This document shows, piece by piece, positions 39,459-47,871 of a stretch of DNA of 64,000 bases. The notes beneath the pieces were generated by a model, which was not told where the DNA came from, did no database searches, and was given only the letters and a program-made list of their open reading frames with translations. Each line of letters opens with the position of its first letter. The stretch's first letter is position 1. The position numbers and the translations under genes were made by a program. Source of the stretch: Brucella pituitosa (GTDB taxonomy: Bacteria > Pseudomonadota > Alphaproteobacteria > Rhizobiales > Rhizobiaceae); assembly GCF_003049685.1 (NCBI RefSeq), contig NZ_PYSY02000002.1:1463501-1527500 (forward strand). The letters run 5' to 3'.

Positions 39459-40415
39459 ATGAGCGCACCCTTGGATCTTGACCAGTTGCAGACCTTCATC
39501 GCCATTGCCGATACGGGTAGTTTTACCAAGGCGGCGGACGCTGTTTTCAAGACACAATCGGCAGTTTCCATGCAGATGCGTCGTCTTGAAGAGCGGATCG
39601 GCAAAGCGTTGTTTGAACGTGATGGCCGCATGAATCGTCTGACCGAAGATGGTGAGAGATTGCTTCTTTACGCCCGTCGTATGCTGCTGCTGAACGGCGA
39701 AACCATCGCTGCTTTTGATGACACGCAACTCGAAGGCCATGTGCGTATCGGTACGCCAGATGATTATGCGGATCGGTTTTTGCCGGAAATCATGGCACGG
39801 TTTGCGCGTTCCAATCCGCGCGTCGAGCTGTCGGTGGTTTGTGAGCCGACAGTTAATCTTGATGAAATGATCCGTCGTGGGACGCTTGATATTGCCCTTG
39901 TGACGCAGTGTGATGACAAGCGGCGGTCTGAGGTGGTGCGTACAGAACCGCTCCTGTGGGTGACGTCGGCCAATCATGCGGTGCATGAGGAGGCGATGCT
40001 TCCGCTTGCTGTTGGGCGCCCGACCTGTATCTGGCGTCATGCGGCCATTGATGTTTTGGAACAGGTAGAGCGCGATTATCGCATTATCATCACGAGCTGG
40101 TCTGCAACAGTTCTTGCGGCGGCAGTGCTTTCAGGCCTTGCCGTATCGGTTTTACCGGAATGTGCGCTGAGGCCGGGAATGCGTGTGTTGGGCGAGGCAG
40201 ATGGATTTGGTACTTTGCCAGAATTTGGCATTGGGATCATGCGCGGGCACACCAAGCAGAATGCGATTGTTGACGCTCTGGCACAGCATATCATTGAAAG
40301 TCTTGATAATATCTCCTCGCCTGCGCCAGCTTCTATGGTTTCCGCTGAAATTGCATCGTTCCCGTCCGTCCGCACCCGTCGCGTGCGCAGCAACGAGTTG
40401 ATGCCGGGTTGGTGA
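39459..40415 (+). CDS. LysR-family transcriptional regulator
   Basis: This 318-residue regulator has an N-terminal winged HTH (LDQLQTFIAIADTGSFTKAA, ...QSAVSMQMRRLEERIGKALF) and an effector domain (VRIGTPDDYADRFLPEIMAR). The C-terminus is Ser/Arg-rich (VRTRRVRSNELMPGW). It diverges from the DUF1127 gene; the gap contains AT-rich T-N11-A-like sites. The start is 39459, with an in-frame ATG at 39450 as the alternative. Confidence 0.88.
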   Translation: MSAPLDLDQLQTFIAIADTGSFTKAADAVFKTQSAVSMQMRRLEERIGKALFERDGRMNRLTEDGERLLLYARRMLLLNGETIAAFDDTQLEGHVRIGTPDDYADRFLPEIMARFARSNPRVELSVVCEPTVNLDEMIRRGTLDIALVTQCDDKRRSEVVRTEPLLWVTSANHAVHEEAMLPLAVGRPTCIWRHAAIDVLEQVERDYRIIITSWSATVLAAAVLSGLAVSVLPECALRPGMRVLGEADGFGTLPEFGIGIMRGHTKQNAIVDALAQHIIESLDNISSPAPASMVSAEIASFPSVRTRRVRSNELMPGW

Positions 40416-40485
40416 CCGTGCATAATCGAAACAGGCGGCGTCTTGACCAGTTGACCGAAGGGGCGGGCTGGTTGCCTATGATGGG

Positions 40486-42072
40486 ATGAGCATGGGTTCC
40501 GATTCTATACCAAGCGGCACCGCTTCGAATGTAGCGGAGTATAGCGTTTCCGAGATTTCCGGCGCTTTGAAGCGGACGGTTGAGGATACGTTTTCGCATG
40601 TGCGCGTGCGCGGCGAGATTTCCGGCTATCGTGGCCCGCATTCGTCGGGTCATGCCTATTTTGCATTGAAGGATGATCGCGCACGGCTGGAAGCTGTGAT
40701 CTGGCGCGGTTCCATGGGTCGTTTGCGCTTCCGTCCCGAAGAGGGGATGGAAGTCATTGCCACTGGCAAGCTGACAACCTATCCGGGTTCTTCCAAATAT
40801 CAGATCGTCATCGAGCAAATGGAGCCGGCAGGCGCGGGCGCTCTGATGGCTCTTCTCGAAGAGCGTAAGCGACGGCTTGCTGCGGAAGGTCTTTTCGATC
40901 CGGCAGCAAAGCAGCTTTTGCCTTTCATGCCGCGTGTGATTGGCGTTGTGACATCGCCGACGGGTGCGGTCATTCGCGATATTATTCACCGCATTTCGGA
41001 TCGTTATCCGCTGCATGTGATTGTCTGGCCAGTGCGCGTGCAGGGGGAAACCAGTGGTGCCGAAGTGGCGGCAGCGGTTGAAGGGTTTAATGCCTTGGCC
41101 GAAGATGGCGCAATTGCGCGGCCTGATGTGCTGATCGTGGCGCGTGGCGGCGGCAGCCTTGAAGATCTCTGGGGCTTTAACGATGAAATCGTCGTGCGGG
41201 CGGTGGCGGCATCGCATATTCCGGTGATTTCGGCTGTCGGTCATGAGACGGACTGGACATTGATTGATCTGGCCGCCGATGTGCGCGCGCCGACGCCGAC
41301 AGGTGCTGCTGAAATGGCGGTTCCGGTCAAGGCGGATCTGGTCGCAACGGTTGCAACGCACTCCGCGCGTCTGGCTTCGGCCATGTCGCGGTTTATCGAC
41401 TTGAAACGTCAGGCGCATCGCGCGGCAAGCCGGGCATTGCCTTCGGCCGATCAGCTGCTGGCATTGCCGCGTCGTCGTTTCGATGAAGCCGCTTCGCGGT
41501 TAACGCGGGCGCTTTTTGTGAATACGCAAAAGAAACGCGTTCATTTTGAGGGTCGTGCGCGTCAATTGTCGCCGCGCTTGCTGCAACGCGGTTTCGACGA
41601 GCAAAAACGCCATATGAAGCTACTCGGTCAGCGGCTGCCGCGCGCGCTTGAGGCGTTCTTACGCGAACGCCGGACGGTGTTTGCAAGGCGCGCTGACAGG
41701 CTGACGCCCGAGCCCTTATTACGGCGCACCACACTTGCAAAGAATGCAATTGAGCAGCTTGATCGCCGGCGCGATCAGGCGATCAGTCTGCTTCTGGAAC
41801 GGACAAAACGTCGAGGACAGGAGTTGGAGCGCCTCATGCGTTCGCTGTCTTATGAAAGCGTGTTGGAGCGTGGCTTCGCGATTGTTTTCGATGCGGAAGG
41901 CAATCCGGTCAAACAGGCGGCGAGCGTTTCTGAGGGTGACGCCTTGTCGATTCGCTTCCGTGATGGCGATGTTGCGGCGATCGCGGGCGAAACTCCAGGG
42001 GCACCTTCGTCCAAAGGTGCAACACGCAAAGCATCCTCTTCGCGTCCTGGTGGACAGGGATCGCTATTTTAG
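40486..42072 (+). CDS. xseA: Exodeoxyribonuclease VII large subunit
   Basis: This 528-residue subunit degrades ssDNA bidirectionally with XseB (not in window). The OB-fold N-terminus has [20 protein letters not shown]; the catalytic domain has [38 protein letters not shown] and [20 protein letters not shown]. The C-terminal half is Arg-rich coiled coil. A Ser/Arg/Gly tail ([14 protein letters not shown]) extends it beyond the typical 450 residues. Confidence 0.95.
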   Translation: MSMGSDSIPSGTASNVAEYSVSEISGALKRTVEDTFSHVRVRGEISGYRGPHSSGHAYFALKDDRARLEAVIWRGSMGRLRFRPEEGMEVIATGKLTTYPGSSKYQIVIEQMEPAGAGALMALLEERKRRLAAEGLFDPAAKQLLPFMPRVIGVVTSPTGAVIRDIIHRISDRYPLHVIVWPVRVQGETSGAEVAAAVEGFNALAEDGAIARPDVLIVARGGGSLEDLWGFNDEIVVRAVAASHIPVISAVGHETDWTLIDLAADVRAPTPTGAAEMAVPVKADLVATVATHSARLASAMSRFIDLKRQAHRAASRALPSADQLLALPRRRFDEAASRLTRALFVNTQKKRVHFEGRARQLSPRLLQRGFDEQKRHMKLLGQRLPRALEAFLRERRTVFARRADRLTPEPLLRRTTLAKNAIEQLDRRRDQAISLLLERTKRRGQELERLMRSLSYESVLERGFAIVFDAEGNPVKQAASVSEGDALSIRFRDGDVAAIAGETPGAPSSKGATRKASSSRPGGQGSLF

Positions 42073-42251
42073 CAACAGTCGCTCGCTGATTGCCTCGTGA
42101 TGCCCCTCAGTTTGCGCGTAAGTTGCAGATTATGTTGTTTTCTTAAGGCTGACTTAAGTTTGGCCTTCTCTTTCTCGGCACACATTCGCCGACGTGTTTT
42201 CCAGTTTGGAAGGCACGTGGTTTCAAGTCGTGCAGATGAAAGAGTTTTTGA

Positions 42252-42998
42252 ATGTCGCGTAAATTTTCTGAAAGTGGTGGCGGGCCGCTCTTGCCAAACG
42301 GCGTGACAAGCCGCCGGGCGTTCCTGATTGGTGCCAGTGCGATTGCACTTTCCGGCTGTGTTTCGACAGCCCAACAGGCAAGCCCCGTTAAAATGGCTGC
42401 TACGCCAGCTCCGGTGCGCGCTGTTCCCCCAATGTATGAGGCGATGCCCTATGAGCAGTTTCCTCTGCCCGCAGTGAATGTTGCGAAGGTCGACCCTAAA
42501 TTCTGGCGACAGGAAGTTGATTATCCGACCGACGAGAAGGTCGGCACGGTTATTGTCGATACGCCGAACAAATATCTTTATCATGTTCGCAGCAATGGTC
42601 GTGCCATGCGCTATGGTATCGGCGTTGGGCGCGACGGCTTTTCGTGGGCTGGCCGTGCAATTATCGCGTATAAACGCCAATGGCCGCGCTGGACTCCGCC
42701 AGATGAAATGGTGGCACGTCAGCCAGCGCTTGAACCCTACAGCATCGCCAATGGTGGCATGCCTCCCGGCTTGAAAAATCCGCTGGGTGCACGAGCGCTT
42801 TATATTCATAAGGACGGGCGTGACACGATCTATCGTATTCACGGCTCAACCGAAGAATGGAGCATTGGCAAGGCCGTGTCGTCTGGTTGTATCCGCCTGC
42901 TCAATCAGGATGTCATCGACCTTTACAACAATGTGCGTGACGGCAGTACGATTGTCGTGATCCCTGATCCGACAAAAGGGACACAGGTGACGAGCTGA
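42252..42998 (+). CDS. L,D-transpeptidase lipoprotein (ErfK/YbiS family)
   Basis: This 248-residue enzyme cross-links peptidoglycan or attaches outer-membrane proteins to it. The N-terminus carries a twin-Arg motif (SRRAFLIGASAIAL) and lipobox LSGC (Cys36). The YkuD domain spans about 98-240 with GARALYIH, His197 (YRIHGST) and catalytic Cys213 (SSGCIRL). A terminator follows. A second, non-lipoprotein paralogue lies at 61917-62687. Confidence 0.9.
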   Translation: MSRKFSESGGGPLLPNGVTSRRAFLIGASAIALSGCVSTAQQASPVKMAATPAPVRAVPPMYEAMPYEQFPLPAVNVAKVDPKFWRQEVDYPTDEKVGTVIVDTPNKYLYHVRSNGRAMRYGIGVGRDGFSWAGRAIIAYKRQWPRWTPPDEMVARQPALEPYSIANGGMPPGLKNPLGARALYIHKDGRDTIYRIHGSTEEWSIGKAVSSGCIRLLNQDVIDLYNNVRDGSTIVVIPDPTKGTQVTS

Positions 42999-43008
42999 AT
43001 GTGAACAA

Positions 43009-43031
43009 GGGCGCGATTATCGCGCCCTTTT
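43009..43031 (+). terminator. Terminator after the L,D-transpeptidase gene
   Basis: Palindrome GGGCGCGATTATCGCGCCC followed by TTTT, 10 bp past the stop. Confidence 0.88.
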
Positions 43032-43052
43032 CAATTCTGTTTGGTGCCGTGA

Positions 43053-43481
43053 TCAGATGCCTGTTTGTTTGCAGATCACAACGCGCCAGCCGTCGGGGTC
43101 TTCATAGGTAAAGCTGCGGTCGATCCAGTAGGGGTTCTCAGGTTTGACCGGAGCATAACCTTTACCCTGCATGCGGCGGTTCAGCTGTTCATAGGCATTC
43201 TCGTCAGTGATATAAATCACAAGCAGATTGTCTTCTGACGGAGCCCGGCAAGGGCTACCTGCCTGATGCTCGGTGAATTCCAGATGCGCGCTTTTCCCGG
43301 GTAGGCCGAGCATGATGCCATTGTATCCGGCATGATCTGCAAAAGACCCCAGCTCTGGTAGGCCAAGACCGTCTCGGTAGAAAGTAACGACTTCGCTGAA
43401 CTTCTCAGTTGGGCGGGCAAAGCGGATCTGTACCGGGATTGCGCCTTCGCCCAGCGTGAGAAAGGTCGATCGGGTATTCAT
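43053..43481 (-). CDS. VOC-family (glyoxalase/bleomycin resistance-like) protein
   Basis: This 142-residue protein has the paired beta-alpha-beta-beta-beta VOC fold: IPVQIRFARPTEKFSEVVTF, YRDGLGLPELGSFADH at the start and YEDPDGWRVVICKQTG at the end. Metal-binding positions are only partly evident. AAGGAG precedes the ATG at 43481. It lies 11 bp downstream of the YdcZ-type pseudogene and probably shares its transcript. Confidence 0.85.
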   Translation of the reverse strand: MNTRSTFLTLGEGAIPVQIRFARPTEKFSEVVTFYRDGLGLPELGSFADHAGYNGIMLGLPGKSAHLEFTEHQAGSPCRAPSEDNLLVIYITDENAYEQLNRRMQGKGYAPVKPENPYWIDRSFTYEDPDGWRVVICKQTGI

Positions 43482-43492
43482 AGTCATCTCCT

Positions 43493-43996
43493 TCAGTTCT
43501 GTCCGGAAGCGGCTGTAATGGTTTGCGCAGTTCGCCAGAGCGATGGGCCTTGCATGACGATGACGCCGATGACGACAAGTGCAACGCCAACAATGCGGGA
43601 GGGGGTGATTGCCTTGCTCGCAAAGCCCATGATGCCGAAATGGTCGATAAGCACCGAGGCAATCAGCTGACCGGCAATGACTGCTGTCATGAAACTCGCG
43701 GCACCGAGCTTTGGCGCGAACAGTATTGCGGCGGTGATGTAAACCACACCGGCTACGCCGCCGATCCATATCCATTTTGGTTGTCCGGCAAGCCCGGCGA
43801 ATGTGGGCAGTGAAGCCTTCATTGCGAGCAAGACCGGAAGCACACAGATGATGCTGACGAGCAACGATACGACCGTTGCTCAGAGTGGATGGCCAAGTGC
43901 GCGCCCCAATGCCGCATTGGCGCCAGCCTGAAACGGCACCACCGCACCGGCAATGAGGGCAGCGAAGAGAAATGTAAATGATCCTTGAGCCTGCAT
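43493..43996 (-). pseudogene. YdcZ/DUF606-type DMT transporter, broken by an in-frame TGA
   Basis: The minus strand from ATG 43996 reads MQAQGSFTFLFAALIAGAVV and continues to ALGRALGHPL, then TGA at 43882-43880 (codon 39), then stays in frame as ATVVSLLVSIICVL through the rest of a small multi-pass protein ending TAASGQN. Full-length members of this family have about 145-165 residues and usually a Trp after GHPL, so TGG has become TGA. Four hydrophobic segments remain after the stop. An internal ATG at 43864 could only make a truncated product. Confidence 0.85.
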
Positions 43997-44075
43997 GGAA
44001 ACCTTTCCTGTATTCCTTTGGCTCTGATCTAGCTATAGATATGGGGAATTTGAAATTCAGATTTTCGAGGTAATC

Positions 44076-45008
44076 ATGCATCATACGAATAATCTGCGGA
44101 ATGTTGATCTCAATCTGTTGGTGATTCTGGACGTGCTTCTGACAGAGCGTCATGTGTCGCGTGCAGCCGCGCGGCTCAACATGAGCCAGCCAGCGGCCAG
44201 TCACGCGCTGGCGCGTCTCCGCGAGTTGCTGGACGACCAACTTCTCATTCGGGAAGGTGCAGGGCTATCTCTGACAATCAAAGCCATGGAAATTGCAAAG
44301 CCGCTCACTGAAATTCTCTCGGGCGTTCGCAGTGTGCTTGGCCCTTCAGGTTTTGAACCTGCAACCACGCAACATCGCTTTCATCTTTCTATGTCCGATT
44401 ATGGCGGCAGTATCGTCTTACCGGGATTGGTCAGAGCATTACGAAAGGATGCGCCGGGCATTGATCTGGCTATCAGTCAGTTCAGTCGCGAAGGCATGAT
44501 CGCGCGCGTTCTGGATGGCGAGATCGATATGGGTTTTGGGGTGTTCCCACATTTGCCCGCTCAAATCGCGGCCGATGTGCTGATGAAGGATGAATATGTG
44601 TGCTTGCTGGATCGCCGCAGCCTTGAAGGACGACAATTCGACGCCGATGCTTATTTCGCGCGACCGCATGCGCTTGTTGCAGTGCGTGGCGACGCGACGA
44701 CAGAGATTGACGAGAGCCTGAAACTTGCAGGACACACGCGCCATATCGCTGTGGTTGTTCCACATTGGGGTGTTGCGCCACAGTTGATCGCGGGCACAGA
44801 CCTGATTTTGACCATCGCGCGTGGCGGGCTCAAAAATCTGCCGCCGGATGATAATCTGATCGTGCTGCCTGTACCTGTCGCGTTGCCGCCTATACCCTTT
44901 GTGCAGATATGGCATAAGCGCCGGGAAAGTGACCCGGCGCATCGCTGGTTGCGGGCGAAGACGACCTCCGCTCTAATATGCGTATTCGAGGAAGATTGGT
45001 TCGACTGA
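44076..45008 (+). CDS. LysR-family regulator, divergent from the YdcZ/VOC unit
   Basis: This 310-residue regulator has an HTH (LNLLVILDVLLTERHVSRAA, ...MSQPAASHALARLRELLDDQ) and an effector domain (FHLSMSDYGGSIVLPGLVRA). The NodD/LinR-like start is DLNLL. It is divergent from the YdcZ pseudogene 79 bp away, so it probably regulates that unit. Its 3' end overlaps the gshA 3' end by 36 bp. Confidence 0.9.
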   Translation: MHHTNNLRNVDLNLLVILDVLLTERHVSRAAARLNMSQPAASHALARLRELLDDQLLIREGAGLSLTIKAMEIAKPLTEILSGVRSVLGPSGFEPATTQHRFHLSMSDYGGSIVLPGLVRALRKDAPGIDLAISQFSREGMIARVLDGEIDMGFGVFPHLPAQIAADVLMKDEYVCLLDRRSLEGRQFDADAYFARPHALVAVRGDATTEIDESLKLAGHTRHIAVVVPHWGVAPQLIAGTDLILTIARGGLKNLPPDDNLIVLPVPVALPPIPFVQIWHKRRESDPAHRWLRAKTTSALICVFEEDWFD

Positions 45009-46346
45009 ACCGGCCCATACGCTGTTGTAGGCCTTGAGCATGCGCTCGGCGTCAGTGATACCTGCAGCGACGATTTCTTCCAGTGGTGCCAGGAAATGCG
45101 TTTCGTCAAACCCGTCCGCGTTCAGCTTGTTGCGGTTGAGAAGGCCGAGGCGCGAGATTTCCAATGTCTTACGGGCGATCTGCGCAACAGGCTTGCCACG
45201 GAATGAAGCATTGAGTGCCTTTGCTGGCACCTCATTGCGCAACGCAAGAACTTCTTCATAGGTCCAGTCTTTTGTCAGATCTTCTGCCGCATCGAGCGCT
45301 TCATCATCATAGAGCAGGCCAACCCAGTAAGCGGGCAGAGCACAGATACGACGCCAGGGACCACCGTCAGCTCCGCGCATTTCGAGGAAGCGCTTGAGGC
45401 GCACTTCCGGGAACAGCGTCGACAAATGGTTGGTCCAATCGCCCATATTCGGCACAGGATCGCTGACTTCGCCCTTCAAAGCGCCATTCATGAACTGGCG
45501 GAAGGTCACATGCGTGCAGTCATGATAGCGCCCGTCGCGCAGAATGAAGTACATCGGCACATCCAGCGCCCATTCGACATAATCGATGAAGCCGAAGTTT
45601 TCCGAGAAGACAAATGGCAACACGCCCGAGCGCTGGTTATCGGTGTCGCGCCAGATATTGGAGCGCCACGACAGAAGATTGTTCGGTCTGCCTTCGGTGA
45701 AAGGAGAGCTTGCGAAGAGCGCTGTCGCAATCGACTGCAGCTTCATCGAAACCTGCATCTTGCGGCGCATATCGGTCTCGGAACCAAAGTCGAGATTAAC
45801 CTGAACGGTCGATGTGCGGTACATCATATCGAGACCTTCATGCCCGACTTTCGGCATGTAGTTACTCATGATTTTATAACGCGATTTCGGCATGACGGGC
45901 GTTTCAGCCAATGTCCATTTTGGACTGCCACCAAGACCCAGGAAACGAATGCCGAGTGGCTCAGCAATCTCGCGCACCTGCGAAAGATGGGCGTTCACTT
46001 CACGACAGGTCTGATGAATGGTCGAAAGGGGCGCGCCGGAAAGTTCGAACTGGCCACCAGGTTCGAGCGAAATCGCGCCCTGTCCGGTCGGCTCTACCAA
46101 TCCGATGATATTGCCTTCATCCATGATCGGCTCCCAGCCGAGCTTGGCCTTCATACCGTCCAGAATGGCTTTGATACCGCGCGGGCCGTCATAAGGAACA
46201 GGGCTGTTGTCCGCGACGTAGAAAGGAAATTTCTCGTGCTCCGTGCCGATGCGCCAGGCATCTTTCGGCTTGCTGCCTTCGGCAAGATAGGCTGCGAGTT
46301 CTTCAACGCCGGTCAGTGTTGTTTCATCGGTCGTGTCGCGCGCCAT
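44973..46346 (-). CDS. gshA: Glutamate-cysteine ligase (plant/alphaproteobacterial type)
   Basis: This 457-residue enzyme makes gamma-glutamylcysteine, the first step of glutathione synthesis. It belongs to the GCS2-type plant-like family: WRIGTEHEKFPFYV at about 31-44, EGNIIGLVEPTGQGAISLEPGGQFELSGAP (Glu-rich ATP/metal site), MYRTSTVQVNLDFGSETDM, and FMNGALKGEV. The length matches. It ends convergently inside the LysR gene. A lone promoter region lies upstream of 46346. Confidence 0.92.
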   Translation of the reverse strand: MARDTTDETTLTGVEELAAYLAEGSKPKDAWRIGTEHEKFPFYVADNSPVPYDGPRGIKAILDGMKAKLGWEPIMDEGNIIGLVEPTGQGAISLEPGGQFELSGAPLSTIHQTCREVNAHLSQVREIAEPLGIRFLGLGGSPKWTLAETPVMPKSRYKIMSNYMPKVGHEGLDMMYRTSTVQVNLDFGSETDMRRKMQVSMKLQSIATALFASSPFTEGRPNNLLSWRSNIWRDTDNQRSGVLPFVFSENFGFIDYVEWALDVPMYFILRDGRYHDCTHVTFRQFMNGALKGEVSDPVPNMGDWTNHLSTLFPEVRLKRFLEMRGADGGPWRRICALPAYWVGLLYDDEALDAAEDLTKDWTYEEVLALRNEVPAKALNASFRGKPVAQIARKTLEISRLGLLNRNKLNADGFDETHFLAPLEEIVAAGITDAERMLKAYNSVWAGSVEPIFLEYAY

Positions 46347-46444
46347 GCGTATTGTCCCTAGTCGGATTTATATTTGTCAGCGTGATTGGACAAATTTGTC
46401 AAATCGCGCAAGTCAATTTCATTGATGATTGGTTTTTCTCTTAT

Positions 46445-47191
46445 TCATGTGTTCGCTTTCCAATCGCCTAACACCGTTTGGACAAGTGTAAGTGCTGCAA
46501 CGGCTGCTGTATCTGCGCGCAGAATTCGAGGCCCCAGCGGAATGGCGGTCACAAAAGGGAGGCCGTGCAATTGCTGTCGCTCAATCTCTGAAAACCCGCC
46601 TTCCGGGCCGATAAGAACCGCATAGGGGCCGGGCTGTAAGCTGCTCAGAATAGTCAGCGGGTCATTTGCTTCATGGCCTTCATCGCAGAAGATGAGGCGG
46701 CGCGACTGGTCCCACTGCTCCAGAAAACGATCAAAGCGGATTGCATCGCGGCATTCGGGGATCGCAAGTACACCGCATTGCTCCGCGGCCTCGATGGCAT
46801 TCGCCTTGATGCGGTCCGTTCCAAGCTTTGGCACCTGCGTATGTTGCGTTACAACAGGCTGCAAAACGCCTGCGCCCATTTCAACGGCCTTCTGCACCAT
46901 ATAATCAAGCCGTCCCTGTTTTAGCGGGGCAAAGCAGTAGATCAGATCGCAAGGTTCGGGCTGCGGACGTGTTTGCTCAGTTGCTTCCAGAAACAGCCGC
47001 TTCTTGCCTTCAGGCCGCAACCGCATTTTCCATTCACCATCGTGCCCGTTGAAAGCGAGGATTTCGTCGCCTTCCTTCAATCGCAGCACATGCGTCAGAT
47101 AGTGAGCGGCCTGCGTTGGCGCTTCCACGTTTACGCCATCACCAAGGCCAGCTTCGATATAAAGTCTTTGCATTTTATAATTTGCGCGCAT
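46445..47191 (-). CDS. rsmE: 16S rRNA m3U1498 methyltransferase
   Basis: This 248-residue SPOUT-class enzyme methylates U1498 of 16S rRNA. An N-terminal PUA-like domain ([20 protein letters not shown]) precedes the SPOUT knot: [17 protein letters not shown], then [20 protein letters not shown], the AdoMet-binding signature. The start is uncertain: ATG 47191 or 47173 (MQRL); neither has a Shine-Dalgarno. Confidence 0.93.
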   Translation of the reverse strand: MRANYKMQRLYIEAGLGDGVNVEAPTQAAHYLTHVLRLKEGDEILAFNGHDGEWKMRLRPEGKKRLFLEATEQTRPQPEPCDLIYCFAPLKQGRLDYMVQKAVEMGAGVLQPVVTQHTQVPKLGTDRIKANAIEAAEQCGVLAIPECRDAIRFDRFLEQWDQSRRLIFCDEGHEANDPLTILSSLQPGPYAVLIGPEGGFSEIERQQLHGLPFVTAIPLGPRILRADTAAVAALTLVQTVLGDWKANT

Positions 47192-47322
47192 GATCGCATC
47201 GATGGCAGAGGGCTGGCCCAATGGTCAAGCTTTTTGGTTGTTTGGGGCAAATTGAATGCGTTGCTACACAAACATTTGATGGGACTAATAAAGTAGTTGA
47301 TATGAACTAGATTGTATCCATA

Positions 47323-47340
47323 TAGATATGAAGCTATCTA
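47323..47340. promoter_or_regulatory. Candidate MarR operator
   Basis: TAGATATGAAGCTATCTA is an 18-bp inverted repeat (6-bp arms, 6-bp spacer) 19 bp before the marR start, with a GATA-N12-TATC copy just upstream (47299-47318). MarR regulators usually bind such sites to repress themselves. Confidence 0.55.
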
Positions 47341-47359
47341 TTTGAATGGAATTTAAGTG

Positions 47360-47797
47360 ATGAAACAAGCTTGGGTCGAATTTGCACCGCTGCTGTCAGC
47401 CAATGCCCGCGGATGGCGCAAAGCCTTCGATGCGGCAATGGCCGAGCACAGCCTATCGGATGCCAAAGCCATCCCGCTCATGACGCTTTTACGGCATGGC
47501 GATTGCATTCCTCAGGGCGTGCTTGCTGAAAGAGTTGGAATTGAAGGGGCAACGATCGTTCGCGTCGTGGATGAATTGGAAAAGGAAGACCTTATCCGCC
47601 GGATCCCTGACGACACGGATCGCCGGGTCAAGCTCATTCAACTGACTGATGAGGGGCGGGCTCTTGCGGCCAAAGTGGAAAAGACTGCGGCGCGTCTGCG
47701 CACGGCTTTTCTGGGCGACCTTGATCCTGATGCGGTTGATGTTGCGATGGATGTTTTGCGCAAGCTTCACGAGAAATTCCAGAACCAGCCTTCCTGA
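47360..47797 (+). CDS. MarR-family repressor of the efflux operon
   Basis: This 145-residue winged-HTH regulator has the MarR core (IPQGVLAERVGIEGATIVRV, VDELEKEDLIRRIPDDTDRR) and dimerisation helices at both ends. It is followed in the same direction by the FUSC/DUF1656/HlyD genes and probably senses an aromatic or phenolic compound. ATG 47360 was chosen over GTG 47357. A repeated-hairpin region separates it from the next gene. Confidence 0.88.
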   Translation: MKQAWVEFAPLLSANARGWRKAFDAAMAEHSLSDAKAIPLMTLLRHGDCIPQGVLAERVGIEGATIVRVVDELEKEDLIRRIPDDTDRRVKLIQLTDEGRALAAKVEKTAARLRTAFLGDLDPDAVDVAMDVLRKLHEKFQNQPS

Positions 47798-47840
47798 CAG
47801 GAAGGCAAGCGACCCCCGGCCTTCCTGACAGAAAGGCTGG
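47788..47840 (+). repeat. Repeated hairpins between marR and the FUSC gene
   Basis: The 13-mer GCCTTCCTGACAG occurs at 47788-47800 and 47819-47831. The first copy with its right side makes a perfect hairpin GCCTTCC-TGACA-GGAAGGC, overlapping the marR stop. An outer pair CCAGCCTT/AAGGCTGG can form an alternative structure. It may attenuate or process the operon mRNA. Confidence 0.5.
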
Positions 47841-47871
47841 CAACTTATTGTAATGAACATTCTTAAAGCTG

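Noticed and set aside
43493..44240. Long reading frames running from the VOC gene through the YdcZ region
   Set aside because: The 395-residue minus frame from 44240 into the VOC gene is antisense to LysR and then out of frame with the transporter; only the VOC part has a ribosome site and a fold.
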